Assembly: GCA_963835465.1 (NCBI GenBank)
Contig: CAWIFR010000004.1
Span: 177,457-241,456 of the forward strand
DNA length: 64,000 nt
Origin: Bog-756 sp963835465
Lineage (GTDB): Bacteria > Actinomycetota > Acidimicrobiia > Acidimicrobiales > RAAP-2
Reading direction: 5' to 3'
The notes beneath the pieces are model-generated. The model saw only the letters and a list, made by a program, of their open reading frames with translations, had not been told where the DNA came from and did not search any database. The position numbers were made by a program, and so were the translations under genes. Below are positions 1-8,335 of the stretch, in pieces. How positions within the stretch are numbered: the first letter of the stretch is position 1; each line of letters begins with the position of its first letter.

Positions 1-133
1 TGACTGATGATGCAGGTGAGGGACACGATCGGCGCAATCGCGAAAGGGACTGGATGCCATGGCATCAATGCCTCAACGCGACTGTATCGGCGATCCGGTC
101 GGCCCGCTGCGGCGGGCCGAGCTGGTGGTCAAA

Positions 134-173
134 CCTGCACTAGGCAGTGGGCTAGGCTGAGCGCTAGTGCAGG
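134..173. other. Inverted repeat, stem-loop candidate
   Basis: A perfect 10-bp inverted repeat, CCTGCACTAG at 134-143 and CTAGTGCAGG at 164-173, flanks a 20-nt loop. There is no T-run after it, so a terminator is not clearly supported. It lies in the non-coding first 368 bases, where I see no convincing gene. It could be the 3' end structure of an upstream transcript or a protein-binding site. Confidence 0.35.
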
Positions 174-261
174 CGGAGCGGTCCACTCGGCGGACGGCGA
201 TGTGGGCGGACTCGAAGGAAGTTTTGTCGAGACGCGCGTGGGTGGTGAGATTCATACGGAG

Positions 262-318
262 AAAATAGGTGCACATGGCGGGTACCTATTTTGTGGTCAC
301 TTAGGCAGTAACTATAAG
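262..318 (+). promoter_or_regulatory. Promoter with overlapping palindromic operator
   Basis: A perfect 9-bp inverted repeat, AAAATAGGT at 262-270 and ACCTATTTT at 284-292, sits in a locally AT-rich stretch. Its right arm runs into a possible -35 box TTGTGG (291-296), which is 16 bp from a possible -10 box TATAAG (313-318). Transcription would start near 325 and run into the glycosyltransferase gene at 369. An operator overlapping the -35 fits repression of the surface block, but the regulator is unknown. Confidence 0.4.
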
Positions 319-368
319 ACAAACATGCCAAGCGGTGTCGGACGTCTTGCAGTTAACGAGGGGCAAAC

Positions 369-1694
369 GTGCAATCCATAGACATTAGTGTGGTCATCCC
401 CACACGCAACGAGCGTGAGAACATAGAACCTCTCGTGACTCGTCTGGCTTCGGTATTGCCGGCGGGTGCTTCGCAGGTCATCTTCGTCGACGACAGCAGC
501 GACGACACGCCCGCTGTCATTGCCGCCATTGCCGAGACGGCACCCCTCCCCGTACTGGTGCTGCACCGGCACCCCGGTGAGCGCACTGGTGGCCTCGGCG
601 GTGCGGTCGTGGCCGGTTTGCGCCTGTGCGAAGGCCGGGTAGCCGTGGTCATGGACGGCGACCTCCAGCATCCACCCGAAACGATTCCCGATCTGGTCCG
701 CCCGATCGAGCTGGGCGATGCCGACGTGGTGGTGGCGAGCCGCTACCGCGACAACGGAGAGGCCGCCGGTCTGGCCAATCGCTCTCGGGTTGGCGTGTCC
801 CACGCCGCCACGAAGTTGACCAAGTCGGCCTTCCCCCGACGCCTGCAGGAGGTCTCGGACCCGATGAGCGGGTTCTTCGCTCTCCGGCTGGCCGCGGTGG
901 ACCTCGACAGCCTGCGTCCGGTTGGCTTCAAGATCCTGCTCGAGGCAGTGGCCCGGTGCCGGCTGAGGGTGGCTGAGGTCGGCTTCACCTTCGCCCCCCG
1001 CCACTCGGGCGAGAGCAAGGCCGACTTCCGCGAGGGGATCCGCTTCGCCGCCCACCTGACCCGGCTCCGCCTAGGCACCATCCTCACCCCCCGACAGCAA
1101 CGGGCGGCCGGATTCGCCGCCGTCGGCGCCACGGGGCTGGTTGTCAACACCATCGCCTTCTGGGCCCTCATCCGCTTCGGCGGCCTGCCGTATCTGCTGG
1201 CGGCCGTACTTTCGACCCAGATCTCCACCACATGGAACTTCGTGGGCATGGAGCTCTTCGTCTTCGCCGGGCGGAAATCCGGCGGACTGTGGGGCCGCTA
1301 CTGGCGGTTCTGCCTGCTTAACAACACCGTGATGCTGGCTCGGTTACCCCTGCTGGCGTTCATGGTCGAAGTCCTGCACACGCCGAAGACTGCCGCCAAC
1401 GTGATCACCCTGCTGGCGGTGTTCCTCATCCGATTCGGAATCAGTGATCGCTTCATCTACGAAGGAGAGAAGAAAATGGCTCGAAGCCGAAACTGCGACC
1501 ACCCAGGTCGGACCGATCGAGGTGGCGGTGGAGGAGTCACGTCCCGAGCTGAAGAGCCTGGATCTGGCCCTCGGCACGGTATTTCGCCATTATTACGACC
1601 TCCACGGGATCGTCACCATCGGGAGCGATGTGGTGCTGCCGGAGTTGGCCTACTTCCTCACCCCTCACCCGGTGGGGGACAGCACGGGTCCTGA
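369..1694 (+). CDS. GT2 family glycosyltransferase with GtrA domain
   Basis: The N-terminal part (about residues 1-230) is a family 2 glycosyltransferase of the dolichyl/polyprenyl-phosphate sugar synthase kind: DDSS near residue 41 and DGDLQHP at 96-102 supply the nucleotide-sugar and metal-binding aspartates. A GtrA domain with about four membrane helices follows (about 235-365), ending in RFIYEGEKK. Such proteins load a sugar onto a polyprenyl phosphate at the membrane and help move it across. After about 1476 the frame turns into arginine/glycine-rich text that is the shadow of the next gene, so the real protein does not end at 1694. Removing one A from the AAAA run at 1473-1476 joins this frame smoothly to the HPr-kinase-like frame and gives a single protein of about 795 residues (369-2757). 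I favour that reading. Confidence 0.8.
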   Translation: MQSIDISVVIPTRNERENIEPLVTRLASVLPAGASQVIFVDDSSDDTPAVIAAIAETAPLPVLVLHRHPGERTGGLGGAVVAGLRLCEGRVAVVMDGDLQHPPETIPDLVRPIELGDADVVVASRYRDNGEAAGLANRSRVGVSHAATKLTKSAFPRRLQEVSDPMSGFFALRLAAVDLDSLRPVGFKILLEAVARCRLRVAEVGFTFAPRHSGESKADFREGIRFAAHLTRLRLGTILTPRQQRAAGFAAVGATGLVVNTIAFWALIRFGGLPYLLAAVLSTQISTTWNFVGMELFVFAGRKSGGLWGRYWRFCLLNNTVMLARLPLLAFMVEVLHTPKTAANVITLLAVFLIRFGISDRFIYEGEKKMARSRNCDHPGRTDRGGGGGVTSRAEEPGSGPRHGISPLLRPPRDRHHRERCGAAGVGLLPHPSPGGGQHGS

Positions 1695-2757
1695 CATCGC
1701 CATCCGGATCGGCAAGGTCGGCAAGTCCCGGACACGGACCCGCCTCGTGCGCTCCGAAGACGGGAAGACCGTCCGCTGGGAGGAGCAGCTGGGCCGGAAC
1801 TCGGCCAACTTCGCCATCCACTTCGGATCCCAGATCCTGGTCACGTCCTCCAAGGCCTTGGCCCGTAGTCCACACGTCCTCTACACCAACGTGGTGGAGG
1901 CACTGCTGCGGTTCGTCTTCGTCGATCGGGGCTACATGCTGCTGCATGCCGCCTGCATGGATGTGGGCGGCCGGGGCGTGGTGCTCTCGGCCAGAACCGA
2001 CACCGGCAAGACCGGTACGGTGCTGAAGCTCCTCCGCACGAGTGAGGGTCGGTTCCTGTCCGACGACATGACGATCATCGACAGTGCCGGTGTGGCCCGG
2101 AGCTTCCCCAAGCCCCTGACTATCAGTCAGCACACGCTGCGAGCCATCAACGCCGGTGATCTCACCCGCCGAGAATGGGCCTGGCTGCGGGTCCAGAGCC
2201 GACTGCACTCAAAGGAAGGCCGTGGCTTCGCCATGAAGCTGGCCGACCACAACGTGCCGATCATGACCATCAACGGCTGGACCCAGCGGATCATCCCGCC
2301 GCCGAAATATCACGTCCAGCGTCTGGTACCGTGCGAGCTGGGCTCGACCACCACCATCGATCAGCTCTACATCATCGAGCGGGGTGTTCCCCATCACGAT
2401 TTGGTCTCGCAGTCTCAGGCCATCGTGGAGCTTCTGGAGAACACCGAGGACGCCTACGGCTTCCCTCCCTATCGCTACCTGGCGCAGGCGCTGTCGGTGG
2501 GCGGACTCAGCTACGACGAGCTCAGGGAGCGGGAACGACTGATCCTGGTCAGCGCCATGGAGAGCGTGCAGATCCACCGACTCGGATCGAACGACTTCAC
2601 CTGGGCGGAACAGATCGCAGCTGCCATCGCTCCGGCCACAGCATCGCCCAAGGCTGACATCCCCTACTACGAGGTCAACAACGCCGGCACCAATGGACAT
2701 GACTACTTCAACAAGAGCGTTCCTGAGGGAGACCCCCTGTCCGGCTCTGAAGCCTGA
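1444..2757 (+). CDS. HPr-kinase-like P-loop protein, probably the C-terminal part of the preceding gene
   Basis: Counting from the ATG at 1444, the protein carries the HPr kinase/phosphorylase pattern: a histidine (H168) ahead of a P-loop-like SARTDTGKTGT (about 182-192, first glycine replaced), then the SDDM acid pair at about 206-209. In HprK the same layout is H, GxxxxGKS, and ADD. This suggests phosphoryl transfer from ATP to an unknown protein or glycolipid acceptor. The remainder matches no family I recognise. A separate gene would have to overlap its neighbour by 250 bp, which is implausible; a one-base insertion near 1475 would make it the C-terminal domain of a GT2-GtrA-kinase fusion. 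No RBS precedes 1444. The next gene starts 32 bp after the stop. Confidence 0.65.
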   Translation: MIASSTKERRKWLEAETATTQVGPIEVAVEESRPELKSLDLALGTVFRHYYDLHGIVTIGSDVVLPELAYFLTPHPVGDSTGPDIAIRIGKVGKSRTRTRLVRSEDGKTVRWEEQLGRNSANFAIHFGSQILVTSSKALARSPHVLYTNVVEALLRFVFVDRGYMLLHAACMDVGGRGVVLSARTDTGKTGTVLKLLRTSEGRFLSDDMTIIDSAGVARSFPKPLTISQHTLRAINAGDLTRREWAWLRVQSRLHSKEGRGFAMKLADHNVPIMTINGWTQRIIPPPKYHVQRLVPCELGSTTTIDQLYIIERGVPHHDLVSQSQAIVELLENTEDAYGFPPYRYLAQALSVGGLSYDELRERERLILVSAMESVQIHRLGSNDFTWAEQIAAAIAPATASPKADIPYYEVNNAGTNGHDYFNKSVPEGDPLSGSEA

Positions 2758-2789
2758 CGCACGCTGCGCCATCTTCAACGGGGCCGACG

Positions 2790-4361
2790 GTGACACTGCT
2801 TAGCGACGATCCCGCAGGCGTTCGCGAACGCCAGCGGGTGTCGTTCGGCGGTGGGCCGCGCCCGGAGGCGACCGAGAAGCCGACGCTCATGCAGCGACTG
2901 TGGCCGCTGCCCACGACCGTCTGGCTGGGTGTGACCCTGGTCCTCGGGCTGGTGGTTCGGCTGACAAATCTCAACGCCTTCGGGTTCAACAGTGATGAAG
3001 CGGTCTATGCCGGCCAGTCCGCGTCGCTGGCTGGCAACCCGCTGTTCGTCAACCAGTTCCCGATCTTCCGGGCCCATCCCCTTCTCCTGCCCACGCTGCT
3101 CTCGCCGCTGTTCCGGTCGGGCACGCCCGACCTCCGAGGTCGTGTGGTGGTGGCCCTGTTTGGCGTGGCCACCCTCTTCGCCATCTACCTGGTCGGCAAG
3201 GAGCTCTACGGGCCCAGGACCGGCATCGTCGGGGCGCTGCTCCTCGCCCTCATGCCCTATCACCTCGTGGTGACCCGGCAGCTCCTGCTCGACGGGCCCG
3301 CCGTCCTGTGGATCACCCTGGCCTTCTGGATGCTGGCCCGGTTCGTCCGCACGGACCGCTTCGAATGGCTGGCTGCCTCGGCGGCCACTCTCGGGCTGGC
3401 CGTCCTCACCAAGGAGACCAGCATTGTGCTGGCCGGCAGCGTGATCATCTTCCTGCTGGTGAGCACCGAAGTGCGGCGACCGGCCCGGGCCGTGGCCATG
3501 ACCGTCGTGGTACTGGCCGCGGTGAGCCTGATCTTTCCCCTCGCCATCGATCTGGCCGGTCACACCTCCACGGGGCAGAACTATCTGACCTGGCAGCTCA
3601 CCCGGTCGTCCAACCACGCCGGGACCTTCTACTTGACGGTCATCCCCGCGGCCATCGGCTGGCTGGTGGTGGTGGCGGCAGCCAGCGCGCTGCTCTTCCG
3701 GATCAACCGCACCTGGCGTGAGCTCCTCTTGGTCATGTGGATCATGGTCCCCTTCACCTTCATGGAGATCTACCCCCTGAAGGGCTATCAATACCTGCTG
3801 CCGGTGGCACCGGCCGTGGCTCTGTTGGCCGCCCGGGGCCTCACCACGTGGCACCTCCCTGCCCGCTGGGACCAGTACACCAAGTCGATCCTCCGGCCGG
3901 TGGTGATCGTGGTGGTGGCCCTGTCCCTGCTGCCCGGGGTGTGGTCGGTGATCTTCCCTTCGGTGAGCGCCTCGGCTCTGGCTGGCCAGGGAGGGGTGGC
4001 CGGGGGCCGGGAGGCCGGCAAGTGGGTCGGAGCCAACCTGGTGCCGGGAACCGAGCTCATGACCATCGGTCCCAGCCTGGCCAACATTCTCGAGTTCTAC
4101 GGGCACCGTCCCGCGCAGGGTCTGTCGGTCAGCACCAACCCGCTGCACCGCAATCCGGCCTATACGCCCATCTACAACCCGGACAAGAGCGTCCGCACCG
4201 GTCAGTTCACCTACCTGGTGTGGGACGCCTACTCCGCCTACCGGTCCCCGTCCACCGCACTGCGGATGAAGAAGCTCATCACCAAGTACCACGGATTCCC
4301 CATCCACACCGTGTCGGTGAACGGCAAGCCAGTCATCATCTTCTACGAGGTCCACCCGTGA
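2790..4361 (+). CDS. GT39-type membrane glycosyltransferase
   Basis: This 523-residue polytopic membrane protein resembles the ArnT/PMT (GT39, GT-C fold) enzymes, which transfer a sugar from a polyprenyl-phosphate donor to lipid or protein outside the membrane. Supporting features are about ten or more hydrophobic helices and the first-loop motif FNSDEAVYAG (about residues 68-77), where the Asp-Glu pair corresponds to the catalytic acidic residues. The start is GTG at 2790. The stop overlaps the GTG of the next gene by four bases (GTGA), so the two are probably translated together. Next to a GT2-GtrA protein that could supply polyprenyl-linked sugar, this is a likely partner enzyme; the acceptor cannot be read from the sequence. 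Confidence 0.75.
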   Translation: MTLLSDDPAGVRERQRVSFGGGPRPEATEKPTLMQRLWPLPTTVWLGVTLVLGLVVRLTNLNAFGFNSDEAVYAGQSASLAGNPLFVNQFPIFRAHPLLLPTLLSPLFRSGTPDLRGRVVVALFGVATLFAIYLVGKELYGPRTGIVGALLLALMPYHLVVTRQLLLDGPAVLWITLAFWMLARFVRTDRFEWLAASAATLGLAVLTKETSIVLAGSVIIFLLVSTEVRRPARAVAMTVVVLAAVSLIFPLAIDLAGHTSTGQNYLTWQLTRSSNHAGTFYLTVIPAAIGWLVVVAAASALLFRINRTWRELLLVMWIMVPFTFMEIYPLKGYQYLLPVAPAVALLAARGLTTWHLPARWDQYTKSILRPVVIVVVALSLLPGVWSVIFPSVSASALAGQGGVAGGREAGKWVGANLVPGTELMTIGPSLANILEFYGHRPAQGLSVSTNPLHRNPAYTPIYNPDKSVRTGQFTYLVWDAYSAYRSPSTALRMKKLITKYHGFPIHTVSVNGKPVIIFYEVHP

Positions 4362-5918
4362 GCCGCCGCACGCTTCGTTCGATCGTCGGCGCCGCGGCCG
4401 TGGCCGTCACCGGGCTGGGAATCGTGCTGCCCGGGTCGGCGTCCGGAGCGGCCACTCCGGCCCCGGCCATTGCCGGCAACGTCTTTCCCGCCACCGGCAA
4501 CCCGATCCAGCACGTGATCGTGGTCATCCAGAGCGGGCACTCCTTCGACAACTACTTCGGGACCCGACCAGGGGTGGACGGGATTCCGGCCAACACGAAG
4601 GAGCCGGTCGCCCCCGGCTCGACGAGCTATCTGAAGCCCTATCATCTGCAGGCTGACCAGGCGCGCGATGGGCTCCGAGACACACTGCGGGTAACCCAGA
4701 AGGCCATCGACGGGGGAAAGATGGACGGGTTCATCAGCGCCCAACCGAACTCCTCGATCGGGTCGGTGGCCATGGGGCACTACGACCGAAGCGACCTTCC
4801 CTACTACTGGAATCTGGCGGATCGATTCACCCTGTTCGACCGGTTCTACGCCTCCAAGTCAAGCCGGATCGCTTCCAAACCGACTCGTCGCCGTCTCGGG
4901 GCAGACCGACGGCATCGCCTCCAACAAGACCTTGGGGCCCGGCGTGGTCGTGCCGGGCGGGACCGTCTTCGACCAGCTGAACACCAAGAACTTGACCTGG
5001 AAGTACTACGCCCAGGGCTACAAGCCGGGGGTCGCGCCCACCAAGGCCCAGATCTCCCGTGACCCGTTGCTCGTCATGCCGTCGATGGTGGGCAACCCTT
5101 CGAACGCCGCCCGGCTGGTCAGCACCAGCCAGTACTTCGTCGACCTGGACAAGGGCCACCTGCCGGACGTCTCCTACATCACCGCCGCGACGGCTGACTC
5201 CGAGCGGTCGCCACAGGATCCGGCCCAGGGCGAAGCGTTCGTCCGCTCGCTGATCAATGCCCTCATGCAGAGTTCGGAATGGAGCAGCACCGCCCTGCTC
5301 CTCACCTATGACGATTCTGGCGGCTGGTACGACCACTCCGCGCCTCCGACGGTGGCGGGCACAACCCTTGGCGTCCGGGTCCCGACGCTGCTGATCTCCC
5401 CCTACGCCAAGCCCGGTTTCGTAGACCACACGACACTGGACACCGCGTCGATCCCGGGCTTCATCGACAGCGTGTTCAACCTTCCTCCGATCACCCCTCA
5501 GGTGTCGCAGGTCGGCAGCGTGATGACGGCGGTGGATACGAGCCAGCAGCCGGTTGCACCGGCCATCGGGCCCTCCGAGGGCACGCTGGCCTCCATTCCC
5601 CGGCCCAAGGTCCAGGCTGTCTACATCCTGTATCTCGGAGCCCTCCTGGTGGCCGCCCTCTTCCTGGTACTCGCGTTCCTCCGCCAGCGGCGCGGCACCG
5701 GTCCGATGATGGCGACCGGCACCGGTGGCGACGTGCCCCTGCCGGGCATGGAGTCGGCGGGCACCTCGCGGCCGGCCAAGCGGCCATGGTCCAAGCGGTC
5801 GTCCACTCCGAATGGGGTGGAGCGACCAGATGATGTCCGGGAGTCGCCTCCCCCCAACTCGCCCTCGGTCAAGATCCTCTCCGGCCAGAGTGCAGCACCA
5901 TCGGGGACGGAGCGGTGA
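4358..5918 (+). CDS. AcpA/phospholipase-C-like phosphoesterase, frameshifted here
   Basis: An exported protein of about 519 residues in the phosphoesterase family (acid phosphatase AcpA, nonspecific phospholipase C). It begins at GTG 4358 with a signal peptide (SRRTLRS then a hydrophobic stretch to about residue 33) and ends with a membrane helix near residue 425 and a polar tail, so it is probably anchored outside the cell. Family landmarks are SFDNYFGT, PNRLVAVSGQTDG and YDDSGGWYDH. The family Glu-Asn pair before the first landmark is replaced (IQSGHSFDNYFGT), so metal binding may differ. The reading frame shifts by +1 at about 4864: N-terminal part 4358-4868, C-terminal part to 5918. Deleting one C restores the SGSLPNRL sequence. 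It overlaps both neighbours by four bases. Confidence 0.7.
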
Positions 5919-6994
5919 CGATGGGCCGACGGGGACTCCGTAGGATCACCGTTGCCGGTGCCGCTCTGGCATTGACCAGCGTGGTGGCCATGGCTGCCGC
6001 CCCCTCCGCCGGGGCGGTGGTGCCGGCACCGCGGACCGTGCAGGTCCAGGCGGTGCCCGCCGTAGCCGGCGTCACGTTCACGATCGATGGGGTCACCGGC
6101 ACCACCGGGCCTGGAGGTACGGCCATGATCACCGACCCGCAGCTCAACGGGGCAGCCGGGCGCTTGACCATGGCCCCCAACCAGATAGTTTCGCCCACCG
6201 GCGATGTTCGGGTCTCGCTCGATCGGGTGGCCAACGATCCCAATCACGGCGCATTCACCAGGAAGGTGGTGGCCGAACTCGACGAGGACCGCCTGGTCAC
6301 CATGTCGATACTGGCACCTCCCAACCCCACCAACCCCAAGGGCTCGGTGCTCCCGCTCAGTGAGGTCAGCTCGGCCACCCTCACCGACAGCCTGGGCGGA
6401 ACGTTGAACTACACGGGGGCGGAGTTGGCCAAGCCCATCTGGCTTCCCGCCAGCCGTCCCGCCCTGGTCAGCGCCGGCGCGAACGGGCGTCTGGTCACCT
6501 ATGCCTTCAAGTCCGTGGTGATCCACGGTGCCAATGTGGTGAACAGCGGGCAACGGCGGTTCGTCCCCTACCAGGACCAGGCCTGGCAGGTCCCAGTGAT
6601 CCTTCACTCACTGACCATCGAGGCCAACGACCTGCTGGCTGGCGCCCCTGCCGGCAAGACGGCTCAACTGACCTACCCCGACAAGACCGTGAAGGTCATT
6701 CCCCTGGGTCCCGAACACCGGGTCACGCTCTACAACCTGCCCCGTGGTACGTACAAGCTGAAAGTCGGTGGTGGGCTGATCGCCCTCTCGTCGACCGTCC
6801 GTCTGTCGCGCGACCAGACGGCCACCGAGGTGGTCATCACCAAGGGCGATGCCGGTGAACTGGCCCTCATGCTCTTCTCCGTGCTCGCCGTGGTGGTAGC
6901 GGCAGGAGTGATCGGCCGGCGGCTCCGCCGTCAGGCCGGTCGCAAAGCGGACGGTCGCGAAGAGACGGGTAACGCCAGTGCACTGCTGGCGTAG
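5915..6994 (+). CDS. Membrane-anchored extracellular protein of unknown function
   Basis: I do not recognise a family. The 359-residue protein (GTG at 5915; ATG at 5921 is an alternative) has a signal peptide ending near APSAGA (about residue 34), an extracellular part with repeated beta-strand-like segments, and a C-terminal helix (about 317-335, LALMLFSVLAVVVAAGVIG) followed by a basic tail, the usual layout of a wall- or membrane-anchored surface protein. A segment near the N terminus (VTFTIDGVTGTTGPGGTA) resembles carboxypeptidase-regulatory or Ig-like folds. It overlaps the phosphoesterase stop by four bases and its end overlaps the GH99-like gene, so it belongs to the same surface operon. 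Confidence 0.6.
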   Translation: MTMGRRGLRRITVAGAALALTSVVAMAAAPSAGAVVPAPRTVQVQAVPAVAGVTFTIDGVTGTTGPGGTAMITDPQLNGAAGRLTMAPNQIVSPTGDVRVSLDRVANDPNHGAFTRKVVAELDEDRLVTMSILAPPNPTNPKGSVLPLSEVSSATLTDSLGGTLNYTGAELAKPIWLPASRPALVSAGANGRLVTYAFKSVVIHGANVVNSGQRRFVPYQDQAWQVPVILHSLTIEANDLLAGAPAGKTAQLTYPDKTVKVIPLGPEHRVTLYNLPRGTYKLKVGGGLIALSSTVRLSRDQTATEVVITKGDAGELALMLFSVLAVVVAAGVIGRRLRRQAGRKADGREETGNASALLA

Positions 6995-8182
6995 CGTCCG
7001 ACCGGCCCGAATCCTGACACCTCTGGTAGTCGCGGCTGGACTTGCACTCGAGCGCGTGCGGCTCGGCCGCTCCCGAGGCGACGGGCCACTCGACCGCCAC
7101 GGCGGTGCCTGCGCCCACCACCGCACCGACCAGGCCTCCGTCGACCGCCACGCCGACAACGACCGAATTCGAACCATCGGATGTTCGCCTTCTACTACCT
7201 GTGGTGGGACACCCAGCACTGGCACGCCCGGCTCGGGCCCAACTACCCCTACAACGCCGATCCGCTGCCGTTGCCGGCCACAATCAGCGGATACGGGTGC
7301 ACGGTCACCAACAACTATCCCCGGCAACCAACTCACCGATGTGGCGTCACCGCTGTGGACCCAGGACGATCCCGCCCAGATCAGAGCGGACGTCTCGCTG
7401 GCCGCGCAGTCGGGCCTGGCCGGCTTCGCCGTGAGCTGGGCGGGTACGGGCCAGCCCAACCAGACGGCCACCTCGTCGGCGTTCAACCACCGGTTGGCCC
7501 TGGTGGTGGCGGCGGTGCACAAGATCAATGAGGAAGGCACGCCCTTCTCGCTGTGGATCGCCTACATCTCCTCGGCGCATATCCGGACCAACGAGGAGAT
7601 GGACAACGACCTGGCCTACCTGTCCAGGACCTACGGCAGGGACTCGGCCTTCGACCACAGCAACTCCGGGCGCCCAACGCTCATCATGATGGGGAGCCGG
7701 AAGTATCCCCAGTCGGCGCTCGACGCCTTCAGTGCCCGCTGGCGGCCCCACTTCTACCTGGTTGCCGACGAGAACTGGAACACCTGGGACAGCGGCGAAG
7801 GCGGCAGACTTCGACGCCGACCAGTACTACTGGTCGAGCCAGAACCCCCTCACCAACAAGGCCTCCTTCGCCGATCTGGACCAACTGGCCGCTGAGGTCC
7901 GATCGACGCGCAATCCCGATGGGTCGGCCAAGCAGTTCTTCAGCCCGCTGGCCCCCGGATACAACAAGGTGCATCGGCGGGGGCTCGGGATGTGTACCCC
8001 GGCTGGCCGGCCAGACCATGCGGGACCTCTACCCGGGTAACTCGTCGACCCATCCCGACGGCTGGATGGTCATCAGCTGGAACGAGATTGACGAGGGTAC
8101 CTACGTCGTTCCACTCGAGCGATACGGAACCCAGACCATCGACACCCTGAAGTCCATCATCGGCGGGCCCGTGGCCGGCTGA
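6978..8182 (+). CDS. GH99-like lipoprotein, broken by about five indels
   Basis: Piecing frames together gives a lipoprotein of about 399 residues. The start at 6978 (GTG) leads into ILTPLVVAAGLAL and, after removal of one base near 7050, a lipobox LSAC. After a Pro/Thr linker come FAFYYLWWDTQHW (7181 on), SGLAGFAVSWAG, and near the end SWNEIDEGT. The last matches the WNExxEGT catalytic motif of family 99 glycoside hydrolases (endo-alpha-mannosidase/mannanase type). Frame changes, all +1, lie near 7050, 7180, 7319-7322 (CCCC), 7800 and 7979-7983 (G run). The peptide reads through sensibly once each is removed, so sequence error is likelier than decay. It probably cuts or processes a mannose-type glycan at the cell surface; substrate unproven. 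Confidence 0.55.
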
Positions 8183-8335
8183 TGGTCACCTACCCCACCA
8201 CCGTCCCGCACCGGTCGGGAGTCTGGGCCCGATCGGTCGAGGTCATGTTGCGCACCATCGAGACAGCATCCACTAGGCACGACCTCAGCCCTCCAGGGGG
8301 GCGACGGCGAGCGTTGCACGAGAAGAGGCGGAAAC

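Noticed and set aside
7..381. Open frame of 124 codons at the left edge
   Set aside because: The translation is low-complexity Gly/Arg/Cys text without RBS, and the frame crosses two inverted repeats and a promoter-like stretch.
1444..2757. Separate HPr kinase/phosphorylase gene of a sugar PTS
   Set aside because: No HPr-binding region, ptsH or other PTS gene is present, and the overlap with the upstream gene argues for a fusion.
6978..8182. GH99-like gene as a true pseudogene
   Set aside because: All catalytic and lipobox motifs are intact and every break is a single base, in the same region where recR and dnaX are broken too. Sequence error fits better.
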